From assembly GCF_963677575.1 (NCBI RefSeq), contig NZ_OY782038.1, forward strand, positions 2,731,501 through 2,795,500: a stretch of DNA of 64,000 nt, given 5' to 3'. Within the stretch, counting starts at the first letter, position 1; each line of letters opens with the position of its first letter. The DNA is from an uncultured Draconibacterium sp. Lineage in GTDB: Bacteria; Bacteroidota; Bacteroidia; Bacteroidales; Prolixibacteraceae. The position numbers and the translations under genes were made by a program. Under the pieces are notes generated by a model. The model was not told the origin of the DNA and searched no databases. It worked only from the letters and a program-made list of their open reading frames with translations. Positions 35,245 through 45,021 of the stretch are shown here, piece after piece.

Positions 35245-38200
35245 TTATCGTATAATAATTGATTTGCTTGCAACTTCTCCATCAACTGTTGTTATGCGGA
35301 CGAAGTAAAATCCTTTTGTTTGCAAAAAAATATCTTTGGCATTTTCAACCTGAGTGTTTTGATACACTTTTTCTCCAGTAGCCGAGAAAATACATATCTC
35401 CTGAATTCCTTTAGCATATTGTACTCTAAACTTTCCGTCAGACGGGTTTGGGAAAACCTGCATATCCTTCAAAACAGCTTCGTTTATACCAGTAATCGAA
35501 CCAGTAACCGTTACAGCAAAATTACGAGAGGTAATAACAAGGCGGGGAACTAAAGCATTGGTAACTTTACAGGTATATTTTCCAGCAGCAGACGCCGGCA
35601 CATTGTACAACTCTAATATATCTGATGTATTGTCAATTTCTACGCCATCTTTGTACCACTGGTAAATATTCTGACTCCCGCCAATACCCGGATCAATAAT
35701 CAAATTTTCACCTGCATTTAAAGACAACAAAGAGTCAGCCATGCTTTTCTGCGGACTATATATAAAATCATTTGAAAAAACAACTCCCATATTAGACTCC
35801 AAATCTTCAAAAGTCAGATAATTATTTTCTACCCAAAAAGTAAGCGGATTAGTGCTAAAAGAAGATATTAGAGAAGGAAGGCCTGTAAAGTTATTATCAC
35901 TTATTGCCAAAACTCTTATGTTATTTGTCGCAGACAACTTGGGAAAGTCTCCTGTAAACTGATTGCCACGTATATCAATTGAATTAAGATAGTTTAATTT
36001 GCCAATTGATGCTGGCAAACTACCGGAAAAATTATTCCAACCTGCATTAAGCTCAACAAGTTTCGTCAAATTGCCAAACGATGAAGGAATACTACCAGAA
36101 AAATTATTATCTGCAATAGAAATAACGTTCAAGGTTGATATATTGCCTATACTTTCCGGAATTGGTCCAGATAGCTTATTACCGAACAAAACCAAGCGTT
36201 CCAGATTCGACATATTACCAATATCCTCAGGTAATTCTCCTGTTAAATCATTATTAGACAAACGCAAAACTCTTAAAGCCGTTAACTTCGAAATTTCAGG
36301 AGTTAAATCACCGGTAAGACCAAACTTGTCCGTATAACTATGATCGTACAAATTCAACTCTACTACCCGATCGTTTTCAACTGTAACATTTTCCCAGGTA
36401 TCTACCGAACCTACCAGCCAGTTTTGATGCAAAAGCCAGTTTTCTCCACCATTTTGCTGAAACAATGCTACTAATGCCAAAGAATCGGTTTGCAGGGTTT
36501 CATTTCCTGATACTACTATTTTTACTTCATTACTGGTATAGCTTTTATCTCCCCAAGATGATTTACAAACAATAAAATACGAACCACTCTTGTCGAATAA
36601 TGGAGTAAACGAAAAACCATCAGCCAAAAAATGACTATAATCTCCGCCTGAAAATATGGCATAATACCAGCTCCGGCTATCAGCCGGAGTTACTTCTGTT
36701 ACACGAAGTTCCTCCCCGGCCTCTCCGATTTCAAGTTCCTGATTTTGCGAAGGATCAATAATATTAGTAAGCGTATCTGTGGTAGTTTTAAAATTAACTA
36801 AGTAAGCTATTTCAGGAAAATCAATATCGCTAAAGCGCAGCTGAAGATGTTCCGTATCAGGAATTACCCAATCAAACGAGTTAACGGAACTTCCCACCTC
36901 TTTCAATTTTTGCCAATTAGCTCCATCCTCAGAATAATCTACCTTAAGAGTAGAAATATAATGACTTTGCCAACCAAAAGAATACTCTTTGCCAACATTA
37001 AAGACCTGAAGAGTATCCCATTGAGGGCTGAACAAAAACTCAGGCATAAACGAATGATAAGCTGTTTCGTATAAATGCCGGTTAAATTTATTTCCATCAC
37101 TGTAATCAATAATGGAATAATTATCGCATTCCCGAATAAAATCGCGTACCTGATCTGCGGATTTATTAGCAAGCAAAAATTCGTAAGAATAACGGGCCAT
37201 ACGGTAGCCAAAATCTCCATTTTCGCCAAAAATATCATCAAGCGGAGGAAATAATTTTTGTTGATTTATCCAAAAGTATTGATGGAATAGATCGAAGTTA
37301 TAAGATGATAAATTTGTTTGCCCTCCATAATGGGTAGCAACACCCTCGTTTAACCATGCAGGCACTTCTTTTGTAGCAATATAAGCTACCACACTGTGGG
37401 CATATTCATGGCGGATAAGTTTCCGAAGGGTGGTCTCTTCATCACATGCATGAATTACATAGTGAGATATGGCATGTGCCCCATGTTTTAGTTCGTTAAT
37501 ATTACCAACCGTTGCATAAGTAAAATCCTCATCGTTACGAAACAAAGTAACAACAACAGGATGTAGGATATTCCCATGAAGATCTTGTTTTAATTCTTCT
37601 ACATCGTCTTTTATAGCATCAACAACAATTTGTGTGCGATCAGGGTCATACGAATAAACAATCATCATAGAATCACTGTAGCTACGAGTTATTTTCCCTT
37701 TTCCTTCATCTTCCAGAAATAAGAGACGGGCCAGATGATAATATTTTGAATTCTGCTGGCTTGGATGTACAATGAAATTAAGATTTTGGGATGCATAATA
37801 AACATCTAAATATCCATAATCAATAATCAGAATATTTGCCAAAGCAACAGATAACTCTATATTAGTTGCATCAGATAACTTATCCCAACCATTAAATTCG
37901 GATATTAGAGGAAAACTTTCATCGTCATATTGATCAAAATATTGTTTCAATAAAGATTCATCTACTTTATATCCTGATTCATACAAACCAAAACCAACCT
38001 GCGACCAGGATTCAGGTACATTATCTCCATTAAATTTCAGTTTTTTACCTAATACATAGCGGGCTAAAATAGCAATGGAAGCTTCGTTAACGGAAGGATA
38101 ATATTTTTGATCTTCAATAGAAGGCTCTTTAATAAATAAAGTGTTAGATGAAATATCGTAATAACCAATGTCCCAGTCTTGATAAGAGGAAGGTGCATCC

Positions 38201-38520
38201 GGCAAATTATCCTTATAAATGTAAACATTTAGTTTCCCTGAAAAATCCAGTAACGGAATATATTCTTTTCCTGTTATTGGATTGATTTCTTTGTTATTCA
38301 TAGAATAATCCAGCTTTTTAAGTTCTGCTTCCAATTTAACAGCCAAATCACTTAACTGTAAAGACTGATTTTCAGCATAAATCAAAAAGTTGTCCGAGCT
38401 ATATTGCTTCCAGGAACCAACATTATCAGGAGAACCTGTCAGAATTAAATTTTCTCCCAAAGCATTAATATTCTGCGCACTAAAGCACACTACTAATACA
38501 AATATTACTATCTGTTTCAT
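35245..38520 (-). CDS. T9SS-secreted gluzincin-type metallopeptidase with leucine-rich repeats
   Basis: The protein has 1091 residues with a signal peptide (VLVVCFSAQNINA). The peptidase domain has the zinc motif HEYAH at 371-375 and the third ligand E392 in WLNEGVA, the pattern of MA-clan gluzincins. A beta-sandwich region follows (about 500-680). Plant/receptor-type leucine-rich repeats lie at about 690-880 (LTGELPEDIGNMSNLERL and similar units), then an Ig-like domain at about 915-1000 (YQWYKDGVEIDNTSD). A type A T9SS C-terminal sorting domain is at about 1015-1091 (VFPNPSDGKFRV...GFYFVRITT). It should be exported through the T9SS and attached to the cell surface. The combination of gluzincin and LRR in one T9SS substrate is unusual. 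Confidence 0.85.
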   Translation of the reverse strand: MKQIVIFVLVVCFSAQNINALGENLILTGSPDNVGSWKQYSSDNFLIYAENQSLQLSDLAVKLEAELKKLDYSMNNKEINPITGKEYIPLLDFSGKLNVYIYKDNLPDAPSSYQDWDIGYYDISSNTLFIKEPSIEDQKYYPSVNEASIAILARYVLGKKLKFNGDNVPESWSQVGFGLYESGYKVDESLLKQYFDQYDDESFPLISEFNGWDKLSDATNIELSVALANILIIDYGYLDVYYASQNLNFIVHPSQQNSKYYHLARLLFLEDEGKGKITRSYSDSMMIVYSYDPDRTQIVVDAIKDDVEELKQDLHGNILHPVVVTLFRNDEDFTYATVGNINELKHGAHAISHYVIHACDEETTLRKLIRHEYAHSVVAYIATKEVPAWLNEGVATHYGGQTNLSSYNFDLFHQYFWINQQKLFPPLDDIFGENGDFGYRMARYSYEFLLANKSADQVRDFIRECDNYSIIDYSDGNKFNRHLYETAYHSFMPEFLFSPQWDTLQVFNVGKEYSFGWQSHYISTLKVDYSEDGANWQKLKEVGSSVNSFDWVIPDTEHLQLRFSDIDFPEIAYLVNFKTTTDTLTNIIDPSQNQELEIGEAGEELRVTEVTPADSRSWYYAIFSGGDYSHFLADGFSFTPLFDKSGSYFIVCKSSWGDKSYTSNEVKIVVSGNETLQTDSLALVALFQQNGGENWLLHQNWLVGSVDTWENVTVENDRVVELNLYDHSYTDKFGLTGDLTPEISKLTALRVLRLSNNDLTGELPEDIGNMSNLERLVLFGNKLSGPIPESIGNISTLNVISIADNNFSGSIPSSFGNLTKLVELNAGWNNFSGSLPASIGKLNYLNSIDIRGNQFTGDFPKLSATNNIRVLAISDNNFTGLPSLISSFSTNPLTFWVENNYLTFEDLESNMGVVFSNDFIYSPQKSMADSLLSLNAGENLIIDPGIGGSQNIYQWYKDGVEIDNTSDILELYNVPASAAGKYTCKVTNALVPRLVITSRNFAVTVTGSITGINEAVLKDMQVFPNPSDGKFRVQYAKGIQEICIFSATGEKVYQNTQVENAKDIFLQTKGFYFVRITTVDGEVASKSIIIR

Positions 38521-38572
38521 TAAATATGTTCAGTTTTATAATTACGAATCGTTTAGAAGAGAAAATAAAGGC

Positions 38573-39187
38573 TTAATGCCGGCTATATTCTTCTTTTGTA
38601 ATTTCCACTATGCCGGCAAAATCTTCCATATTAATAATCTGACCAGCACTCCAGCTGCCAAATACTTCATATTCAGTACCAGGAATAATTTTCTTGCGTG
38701 ATACATTTGAAGCCACTGTTTTTGTTCCTGAAATATCGTTTCCTTGTGAGTCAACAGCTTTATAATACACCCAAATGGTTTGCCGTCCAGGAGTATCAAA
38801 AGGAACCTCATCTGTTACATCAAGCGTTAACTTAAGATTAAGGTTATTAGTTCCCAAGGCATTAATAACCGCATTTTTTATTTTAAAAGGCTTTTCGTTT
38901 AAAATTTTCACCGGAATAGGTGCAAGGGTTTTGGTTTCGTTAAGATATGCCTCCATCTTTTCATCATATCCTTTCCGAAAATCTTTCAACTCTTTATCTA
39001 ACTTCATTAACTCCTCAAAGTCTTCGCTATTTTCTGCCTTTTCTTCCAGTTTCTTTTGCCCGTTTTGAAAATCGGCAACCATCAAAGGAATTTTGCCCAA
39101 GTACTTATTTTCTTTTTGGCTGGAACCAGTACTACAACTCGTAATAATGAATAATACAAGGACTGACAATTGTAAAATCTTTCTCAT
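38573..39187 (-). CDS. Lipoprotein with coiled coil and DUF4352-like domain
   Basis: The protein has 204 residues with lipobox Cys18 (FIITSCSTG). A charged helical stretch (about 40-95: EKAENSEDFEELMKLDKELKDFRKG) is likely a coiled coil. A beta domain follows (IKNAVINALGTNNLNLKLTLDVTDEVPF, then VYYKAVDSQGNDISG) with a layout like that of the two repeats in the protein at 34292. No named family. It is the first gene of the probable operon 39187 to 34292; the next start is 52 bases downstream. Confidence 0.7.
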   Translation of the reverse strand: MRKILQLSVLVLFIITSCSTGSSQKENKYLGKIPLMVADFQNGQKKLEEKAENSEDFEELMKLDKELKDFRKGYDEKMEAYLNETKTLAPIPVKILNEKPFKIKNAVINALGTNNLNLKLTLDVTDEVPFDTPGRQTIWVYYKAVDSQGNDISGTKTVASNVSRKKIIPGTEYEVFGSWSAGQIINMEDFAGIVEITKEEYSRH

Positions 39188-39223
39188 TTAATTAAAGGTT
39201 ATATTATTAAAAAGGTAAGCCCT

Positions 39224-39282
39224 ACTTTTTCGTAAAAAAGTATATCTCGGCCTAAAACCCTATTCTGTATATTTACAGAATA
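39224..39282. promoter_or_regulatory. Two short inverted repeats upstream of the metallopeptidase operon
   Basis: TACTTTTT/AAAAAGTA at about 39224-39243 and TATTCTGTA/TACAGAATA at 39261-39282 (4-nt loop) lie in the 215-base gap between the operon start (39187) and the end of the TPR-AraC regulator gene. The second is a compact dyad and could be an operator or part of a terminator for the regulator. Confidence 0.4.
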
Positions 39283-39402
39283 AGCCTCTTGTTTTAGCTT
39301 TCACAAAAGTCAACAGCTCCATAAGAATTAGCAACTTTTTAATGTCCTTATAGATCAATTAGGACACTCATGAAAAAGATCTGACACCCAATACCGGACA
39401 AA

Positions 39403-40989
39403 TCATTTCTGAGAATGAGTTTTACGGAATGATGCAGGGCTTTGCTCTATCTCGTGCGCAAATGCAACATAAAATGCCGATCTTGAGTTAAACCCCACTT
39501 CCAGACCAATTCCTTCAATAGACAAATAATTTTTCTGTGGGTCTGACAATAAAATACAAGCTTCTTTTACTCTATATTCATTAACAAAATGGGTAAAGGT
39601 CTTTCCTGATTTTATATTAATAATCTCTGACAATGTGCTTCGGTTTGTGTTAAGTAGTTTTGCCAAACTCGTTAAAGTCAGGTCTGGCTTAAGATATAGT
39701 TTATCGGCAATAAAAATTCGCTGCAAATCATCCCATTGTTTTAACTGGCTAGCAGATAAACTTTTCTCCAATGGAGGAGATTTCACTATATCCTCTGCCA
39801 CCTGTTTTGGGTTATATTGTTTTCGGGTTAGAAATAAAACTAAAAAGATAATTACAAAAACAGAAAAAACAGCTATCAAAACGGGGAAACCAAGAGCTAC
39901 ATCCAATCTATTTTTGAGTGTTTTAAGCTGCTGTTCTTTTCGCTCATTTTCATATTTCATTTGAAGTTCAAGCAAGCGTTCGTTCCATTTACTTGCTCCT
40001 AAAGAATCCTCAATAGTATCATATTTCTTTAAATAAAAAATACTTTTTTTATAGTCGCCAATTGCTTCACTGGCTTCCGACAATTTCATAAAAATATCCA
40101 GACAGGCAGGCATATAATCTGCTTTTCTAGCATAAATCAAGGCACGTCTGAGCTCTTTTATTGCTGTTTTATAATTTTTCTGTTTTAAATTAAAATTGCC
40201 CAAACACTGTAAAGCATTTGCATGAACTAATGGGGAATTGTCTTTCTCCACAAAAAAAGCAAGAGAATCCTGCCATGCCAAACAACTATCAATTTTTCCC
40301 TGTTGCTCATACAACTCTATAATTCCACAACAATTATAACTGCCTATTTCGTAAATAGAATCAATTCTGCAAATACTAAGTGATTTTTGAAAAAAAGAAA
40401 ATGCAACATTCAAATCGCCACCTGCTTTTTGTAATAGCGAAGCATATTGGAAATAGCAATAAGCCCTTGCTTTTCTGGACTCTATTTTATCCAACTGAAT
40501 TCGATATATACTCAAATAGTCAAGAACAGCGATTGTATCTTTTGCTGCCAGTGAAACTTCAGCCATATTAAGCATGGTATTAATCTCACTCGATAATCCG
40601 GGAGCATTTGCTAATGCAAGTTGATAATGCTTTATCGATTTTACCAACTCATCTTTGTCTTTATAACAAATCCCCATAAGCGCTTGGGCATCGTACAGTG
40701 GTTTTTTGTTTTCCAAAACGAATATAGAATCGGCCTTTTTCGCCCATTCTATTGCTTCATCAATTTCTCTGTTTTGGAAAAACTCTTTTGATTTTTTTAA
40801 ATATATCCTCCAGTCAGCCTCTTGCTGGCCTTTTGACCCACCTCCAGAAGGAGACGACAAATTAAAACTTACATTAGAAAGTGAGGCTACTGTAACTTCG
40901 TGACTAAAGGCTTTGTCAAAACAAAAAAGTATTGAAAATAAAGCAAACGTAGAGGTTAATAATATAAATGGTTTTATCTGATTATACAT
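39403..40989 (-). CDS. TPR-containing membrane AraC-family regulator
   Basis: The protein has 528 residues with the start at 40989 (MYNQIKPFILLTSTFALFSILF), a signal or anchor. A periplasmic array of TPR-like helices spans about 50-335 (MGICYKDKDELVKSIKHYQLALANAP, LGNFNLKQKNYKTAIKELRRALIYA). One membrane helix follows at about 375-398 (FPVLIAVFSVFVIIFLVLFL). The C-terminal AraC double HTH has TLTSLAKLLNTNRSTLSEIINIKSGKTFTHFVNEYRV and IEGIGLEVGFNSRSAFYVAF. This architecture is a known one-component membrane regulator type in Bacteroidota. It is on the same strand as, and just upstream of, the lipoprotein/metallopeptidase operon and is its likely regulator (inference). Confidence 0.85.
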   Translation of the reverse strand: MYNQIKPFILLTSTFALFSILFCFDKAFSHEVTVASLSNVSFNLSSPSGGGSKGQQEADWRIYLKKSKEFFQNREIDEAIEWAKKADSIFVLENKKPLYDAQALMGICYKDKDELVKSIKHYQLALANAPGLSSEINTMLNMAEVSLAAKDTIAVLDYLSIYRIQLDKIESRKARAYCYFQYASLLQKAGGDLNVAFSFFQKSLSICRIDSIYEIGSYNCCGIIELYEQQGKIDSCLAWQDSLAFFVEKDNSPLVHANALQCLGNFNLKQKNYKTAIKELRRALIYARKADYMPACLDIFMKLSEASEAIGDYKKSIFYLKKYDTIEDSLGASKWNERLLELQMKYENERKEQQLKTLKNRLDVALGFPVLIAVFSVFVIIFLVLFLTRKQYNPKQVAEDIVKSPPLEKSLSASQLKQWDDLQRIFIADKLYLKPDLTLTSLAKLLNTNRSTLSEIINIKSGKTFTHFVNEYRVKEACILLSDPQKNYLSIEGIGLEVGFNSRSAFYVAFAHEIEQSPASFRKTHSQK

Positions 40990-41628
40990 AACTTTTACAC
41001 AAGCGAAAATAGAAACATACTTTTCCCGCAACAGGCTAAATCCTAATAGCTGTCCATATTCTGACAGATAAAATTAATGGATACAATTTCTTTTGATTGT
41101 TAGAAAGTATGAGAATTTCAACATTTAACAGTCCGTTAATGAGATGCCCCAAAAAGAATAATCAAAAGTTCATATTAAAAAAATAGAAAAAGTATACGCC
41201 AAACAAAAAGGCTTATAGCTATGTAATACATTAAAATTCCTCAATGATCAATACACTCCTTTCGATTATCACTCCACAGTCTTCATGGTAGCGTTTCCAT
41301 ATTCTGTTTTTTCACCATTTCTGGAATCAAATTCGGACATCAATAACCTTCACTATTCCAAACATTTTATAAATACCACAATTAAAAATAGCGCAAAAGG
41401 ACTCTTCTTACATACTTTTGTATAATCATTTTCTTATATCACCCTAATCAAATTTTAAAGGCCGATGAGAGTTCCAGAACAAAAGAACTAAAACTATGAG
41501 TCATTCAAAATCACACAAGATTAATCGCTAAATAATTTTTTAAACTTTCATTAACTGAAAATTAATCGGTTTAAATCGTTAATAAGCTTTTGGCATTATA
41601 CTTTCGGGCAGTTTAAAATCAATTAATT
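40990..41628. other. Intergenic region, no gene seen
   Basis: These 639 bases are AT-rich without a supportable open frame. A small dyad CTGTCcatattctGACAG lies near 41049. The sequence TATACTTTCG about 41598, close to the TAnnTTTG/TAnnTTYG -7 form, is the best promoter candidate for the gene at 41629. Confidence 0.4.
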
Positions 41629-42012
41629 ATGGAAACAAAAGCAAAGTTAATCTACAAATCGTACATGTCGTATTTTCACACCTTTTTACCGGTATATTTT
41701 TATGGAATGCCCAACGGAAAAGTTTACTGCATGTATGCTCGTTATTCCGAATCAAATGCTGACTTTTCTGAAATTGAGTTTGTATTTGCCGAACACGAGG
41801 ATTTTATATTCAATTACCAAACAGAAGAAATTCTTTATCATGGCGCAAAAGAAATTTCTGCACAAAGTTTTAAAAAGATGGTCGACCAACCGGATCAACG
41901 AGTAAACATCATCGAAACTACCAACGAAATAGAATCGTACGCTGATGCTCAGTTTTTTCTAAATGAAAAGATTCAGAAGACTGGCAACAAGCTGGCATTT
42001 GAGCAGGCTTAA
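41629..42012 (+). CDS. Conserved-looking small cytoplasmic protein, unrecognised
   Basis: The protein has 127 residues with no signal or membrane helix. It is rich in aromatic residues at the N-terminus (YMSYFHTFLPVYFYGMPNGKVY) and acidic in the middle (EIEFVFAEHEDFIFNYQTEEI). The start is supported by the upstream AT-rich promoter-like sequence, and a strong terminator follows 65 bases after the stop. No family recognised. Confidence 0.6.
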   Translation: METKAKLIYKSYMSYFHTFLPVYFYGMPNGKVYCMYARYSESNADFSEIEFVFAEHEDFIFNYQTEEILYHGAKEISAQSFKKMVDQPDQRVNIIETTNEIESYADAQFFLNEKIQKTGNKLAFEQA

Positions 42013-42076
42013 AAATGCAAATAGATTCAAAACGATATTCTCGCACTTTCTTCGATTAAAATGCAAGATCGAAGAA

Positions 42077-42120
42077 CAGAAACAAAAAGAGGTTCATCAC
42101 ACCACCTCTTTTTGTTTCTG
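42077..42120. terminator. Perfect bidirectional terminator
   Basis: CAGAAACAAAAAGAGGT at 42077-42093 pairs exactly (17 bp) with 42104-42120 across a 10-nt loop. The stem carries A5 and T5 tracts usable in both directions. It serves the rightward gene at 41629 and the leftward glycosyltransferase gene ending at 42171. Confidence 0.88.
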
Positions 42121-42170
42121 TCAATAAGCAGTATTGAAAATCAAATACAACTTTTTTATTTGACTTTCCT

Positions 42171-43883
42171 TTAATTCTTTTTTGACGATTTTCGTATTCC
42201 AATATAATAAATATCCGAACGCTCCTTTTTCAACTCAAAAAGTTCGTTCCGGTTTTTCACCGCCCATATTTCTCCGGGATTTATTTCTGACCAAACATAA
42301 GATGCTGGCACTAAATCGAAGTTTTCCAGATTCAGCTCTTCAATAAAACTATCGGGAAATACTACTACGCGAGTTTCCGGTCTAATTTCTGCCTCTTCCT
42401 GTTTATAAGCTATAAAAAAGTATTCTCCTTTTGTTACCACTCGGAGATTTGAGGCGATTCTTGTGTGTCCGAAAAATTGAATGGAATCACCGGAGGAGAT
42501 ATTCAGTTCATTCAATTTTTGAACGATTTGTTGCCCGTTTGTTGGCGCACTTATCGGCCGAATCACAAAGTACAAACTATAAAATATTCCCGCCATAAAC
42601 CAATAAATCAGTATCGATTGACGCAAAATCGATTTTCTTCTATTCTTTAAAAAAAGCCAGGAAGAAATAAGAATATTTAGTGCAAAAACCAGGTAATACC
42701 AAACGGGGGCGTAAAACAAGCAAACGACAACAATACCTGATAGATTAACCAACAGGAATAATGTGAATGAAATAAAAAGCCCTGTTTTCATCATTTTTAA
42801 TGTTCCTGATTTTTGATGATTCGACCAAATTAACCAGGCCATTGCCATTGCTAAAACAGGAAGTACAGGAATAAGATAACGGTAGTAAAATTTCGAAACA
42901 AAGCTTGCCATCCCGACCATTGCCAACCCCCAGACTATAGAAAAACCAAGCACCACCAAAACCTTTGGATTCGTCTTTAATTTCAGTCGATAAATAAGCC
43001 CTCGCCAGCCGGCTAACATAAACGGGAACATCATTAAAACAATCGCCAAAACCGACAGTACCAGATTCTTTGCAATTTGCACTATTTTATCCGAAATCCG
43101 GATTCCAACCTGATCTTCCCAGAAACTGAATACAGCTTCCGGTCCGTGTATGAAAAAAATAGCCACGTACCAAAAACCTCCAAGTACAAGGCCGGTCAAC
43201 ATCGATGGAAAGTGTACCACTTCTCTCAGCCGAAGACGCCTCCAGGGATTCGCCACCAAATAAAACAAAGCAACACTCAGAAACACAATTGCAGGAAGTC
43301 CTTTGGTCATTACGGCCATTCCGGCACCGGCATACAAATACCAGAAAAAACGGGGTTTTCGATCTGCGCTCACCAGCAAACCAACCGTACCATAAATTAT
43401 GAGCTGAAGAAAAATGAGAAAAAGAAGATCGGTTAATGCAAGTGGCGTTGAACGGTGTAAAACAGGTGTTGACCCAACAATTAGTAAAGCCAGCAATGCT
43501 GTTTCTCTTGATCGAAAAGCCAGTAAAGTAGTACGATAAGTTAACCGGATTACCATTCCGGCAGCCAGCAAAAAAGGAAATCGTGTGCTAAACTCGCTAA
43601 TACCAAACAATGCATAACTTGCCAGAACCACCCAATAGGTGAAAATCGGTTTCATAAAACGATATCCTCCATCCGGATTTATTGGGCTCAGATAACCGCC
43701 GTGTTTTAACATGTACATGGCTGCATCCGCATAATGCCTTTCATCGGGCATGTAAAAAATAAAATTCAGCGAATATGGTGCAAGTAATAGCAGGTAGGTC
43801 AATATTAATAATAGCGCCAACCAATCAGTCTTTAAAAGCTTAGACAAACTAAACCTTTCTTTAAATAATGCGGTAAAAACCAT
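42171..43883 (-). CDS. ArnT/GT39-type lipid-linked glycosyltransferase
   Basis: The protein has 570 residues with about 11-12 membrane helices. After the first helix the periplasmic loop carries the GT-C catalytic motif (FYMPDERHYADAAMYMLKHGG) and the GYRFMKPIFTYW segment with the conserved Lys-Pro. A C-terminal soluble part lies after about residue 440. Such enzymes transfer a sugar from polyprenyl phosphate to lipid A, protein or another lipid on the periplasmic face. The gene follows the PAP2 phosphatase gene by 25 bases, so the two are co-transcribed. The donor sugar and acceptor are unknown. Confidence 0.85.
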   Translation of the reverse strand: MVFTALFKERFSLSKLLKTDWLALLLILTYLLLLAPYSLNFIFYMPDERHYADAAMYMLKHGGYLSPINPDGGYRFMKPIFTYWVVLASYALFGISEFSTRFPFLLAAGMVIRLTYRTTLLAFRSRETALLALLIVGSTPVLHRSTPLALTDLLFLIFLQLIIYGTVGLLVSADRKPRFFWYLYAGAGMAVMTKGLPAIVFLSVALFYLVANPWRRLRLREVVHFPSMLTGLVLGGFWYVAIFFIHGPEAVFSFWEDQVGIRISDKIVQIAKNLVLSVLAIVLMMFPFMLAGWRGLIYRLKLKTNPKVLVVLGFSIVWGLAMVGMASFVSKFYYRYLIPVLPVLAMAMAWLIWSNHQKSGTLKMMKTGLFISFTLFLLVNLSGIVVVCLFYAPVWYYLVFALNILISSWLFLKNRRKSILRQSILIYWFMAGIFYSLYFVIRPISAPTNGQQIVQKLNELNISSGDSIQFFGHTRIASNLRVVTKGEYFFIAYKQEEAEIRPETRVVVFPDSFIEELNLENFDLVPASYVWSEINPGEIWAVKNRNELFELKKERSDIYYIGIRKSSKKN

Positions 43884-43908
43884 TAGAATTTAAACTTGCC
43901 AACAAACA

Positions 43909-44625
43909 TCATTCAGATAAAGCCCCTTCTGCAACGGTAGCCGGAATATCCTTTTTGTTACGTTTCTTAAAACTACTTACCAACGAATAGTCGAACCATT
44001 CGGTATTATAACCTTCCAGAGAGTGCCATGTTACAAGCACACTGGCTACGCCAATTACAGATCCGGCAAGCACGTCAACCAGAAAATGTTGCGACAGGTA
44101 TATACGTGAATATCCTGTTAACAGTGCCACAATAAAACAAAACAACTTTAAGTAATTATTTCTGACCAAAAAAGCCAACATGATAAAAATGGTGAATGCT
44201 GATGTGGTATGCCCGGAAGGAAAACTCTGCAGATTGTGTAAATTAACGCCCTCTACCAGATGTAACTCATATTTCTCGTAAAGCTCGAAATATTTTGACG
44301 GACGATAGGTTTCGTAAAAAATCATTTGTTTACCAATAAAAACCGCCAGGTTGCTAATTACAATAGAAACGGCAAAAATAACCGTCCAACGATAATTATA
44401 TAAAAGCAAAACTGCCAGTATAAGTACACAAACAAGACCGTCTCCCAGAAAAGTAATTCGCTTAAAAAACTGATCGAAAAATGGAGAATTTAGTTTGTTT
44501 AATTCGATATGAATTTGTATTCTATCAAAAAAAAGCAGAACCAGCGCACTAATAAATACAAAAGCCAGGTATGGAATAAAGAAATATCTGTTGCGATATA
44601 CAAGCCTCTTCATTTTCAAAAACAT
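43909..44625 (-). CDS. PAP2-family membrane phosphatase
   Basis: The protein has 238 residues, with Met5 (44613, MKRLVYRNRYF) an equally good start. Six helices are visible. The three PAP2 phosphatase motifs are present: KQMIFYETYRPSKYF, FPSGHTTSAF and GYSRIYLSQHFLVDVLAGS. It probably removes a phosphate from undecaprenyl pyrophosphate, phosphatidyl-lipids or lipid A. Operon with the downstream ArnT-like gene; a lipid-carrier recycling or lipid A modification role fits but is not shown. Confidence 0.9.
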   Translation of the reverse strand: MFLKMKRLVYRNRYFFIPYLAFVFISALVLLFFDRIQIHIELNKLNSPFFDQFFKRITFLGDGLVCVLILAVLLLYNYRWTVIFAVSIVISNLAVFIGKQMIFYETYRPSKYFELYEKYELHLVEGVNLHNLQSFPSGHTTSAFTIFIMLAFLVRNNYLKLFCFIVALLTGYSRIYLSQHFLVDVLAGSVIGVASVLVTWHSLEGYNTEWFDYSLVSSFKKRNKKDIPATVAEGALSE

Positions 44626-45021
44626 TTGGTTTTACAGGCTTAAAAATCTGCACAAAATTTTATACCTACGGCAGCAACTATTTTATGAGTGCTTTATAAA
44701 AAAGTAAGACAATTGTTAAATTGAACTCGTAACTGTTAATTGTACATTGATGGAAAGTTAAGGTGTGAATTTATTGTTAATCGAATTAACACTAAAACAC
44801 TGTTCATCAATTCAGTATCACATCTCCCTCATTACATTCCTGCAACAATTTTGATTAACAAATAGTTAGTATTGCCCACCTCGCTTTTAGGGGAGCAGAT
44901 TTTTTTCTTGTAAATTGATGGTGATGGAAATAACTGAATTGTAATGCAATTGTAATAGATTTATACAACGGAGGCTTACTGAAATTTCTACCTTTCGTCC
45001 AACTATTTTTAACCAGGTTCC
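44626..45021. promoter_or_regulatory. Divergent promoter region with 11-bp TGTAA repeats
   Basis: This 396-base region lies between the leftward PAP2 gene and the rightward ArnT-like gene. AATAA, TGTAA and TGTAA begin at 44929, 44940 and 44951, spaced exactly 11 bp, about 70 bases before the ATG at 45022. The unit and polarity match the array upstream of the gene at 24712. It is shorter than the other arrays and may be chance. No gene is seen in the region. Confidence 0.35.
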
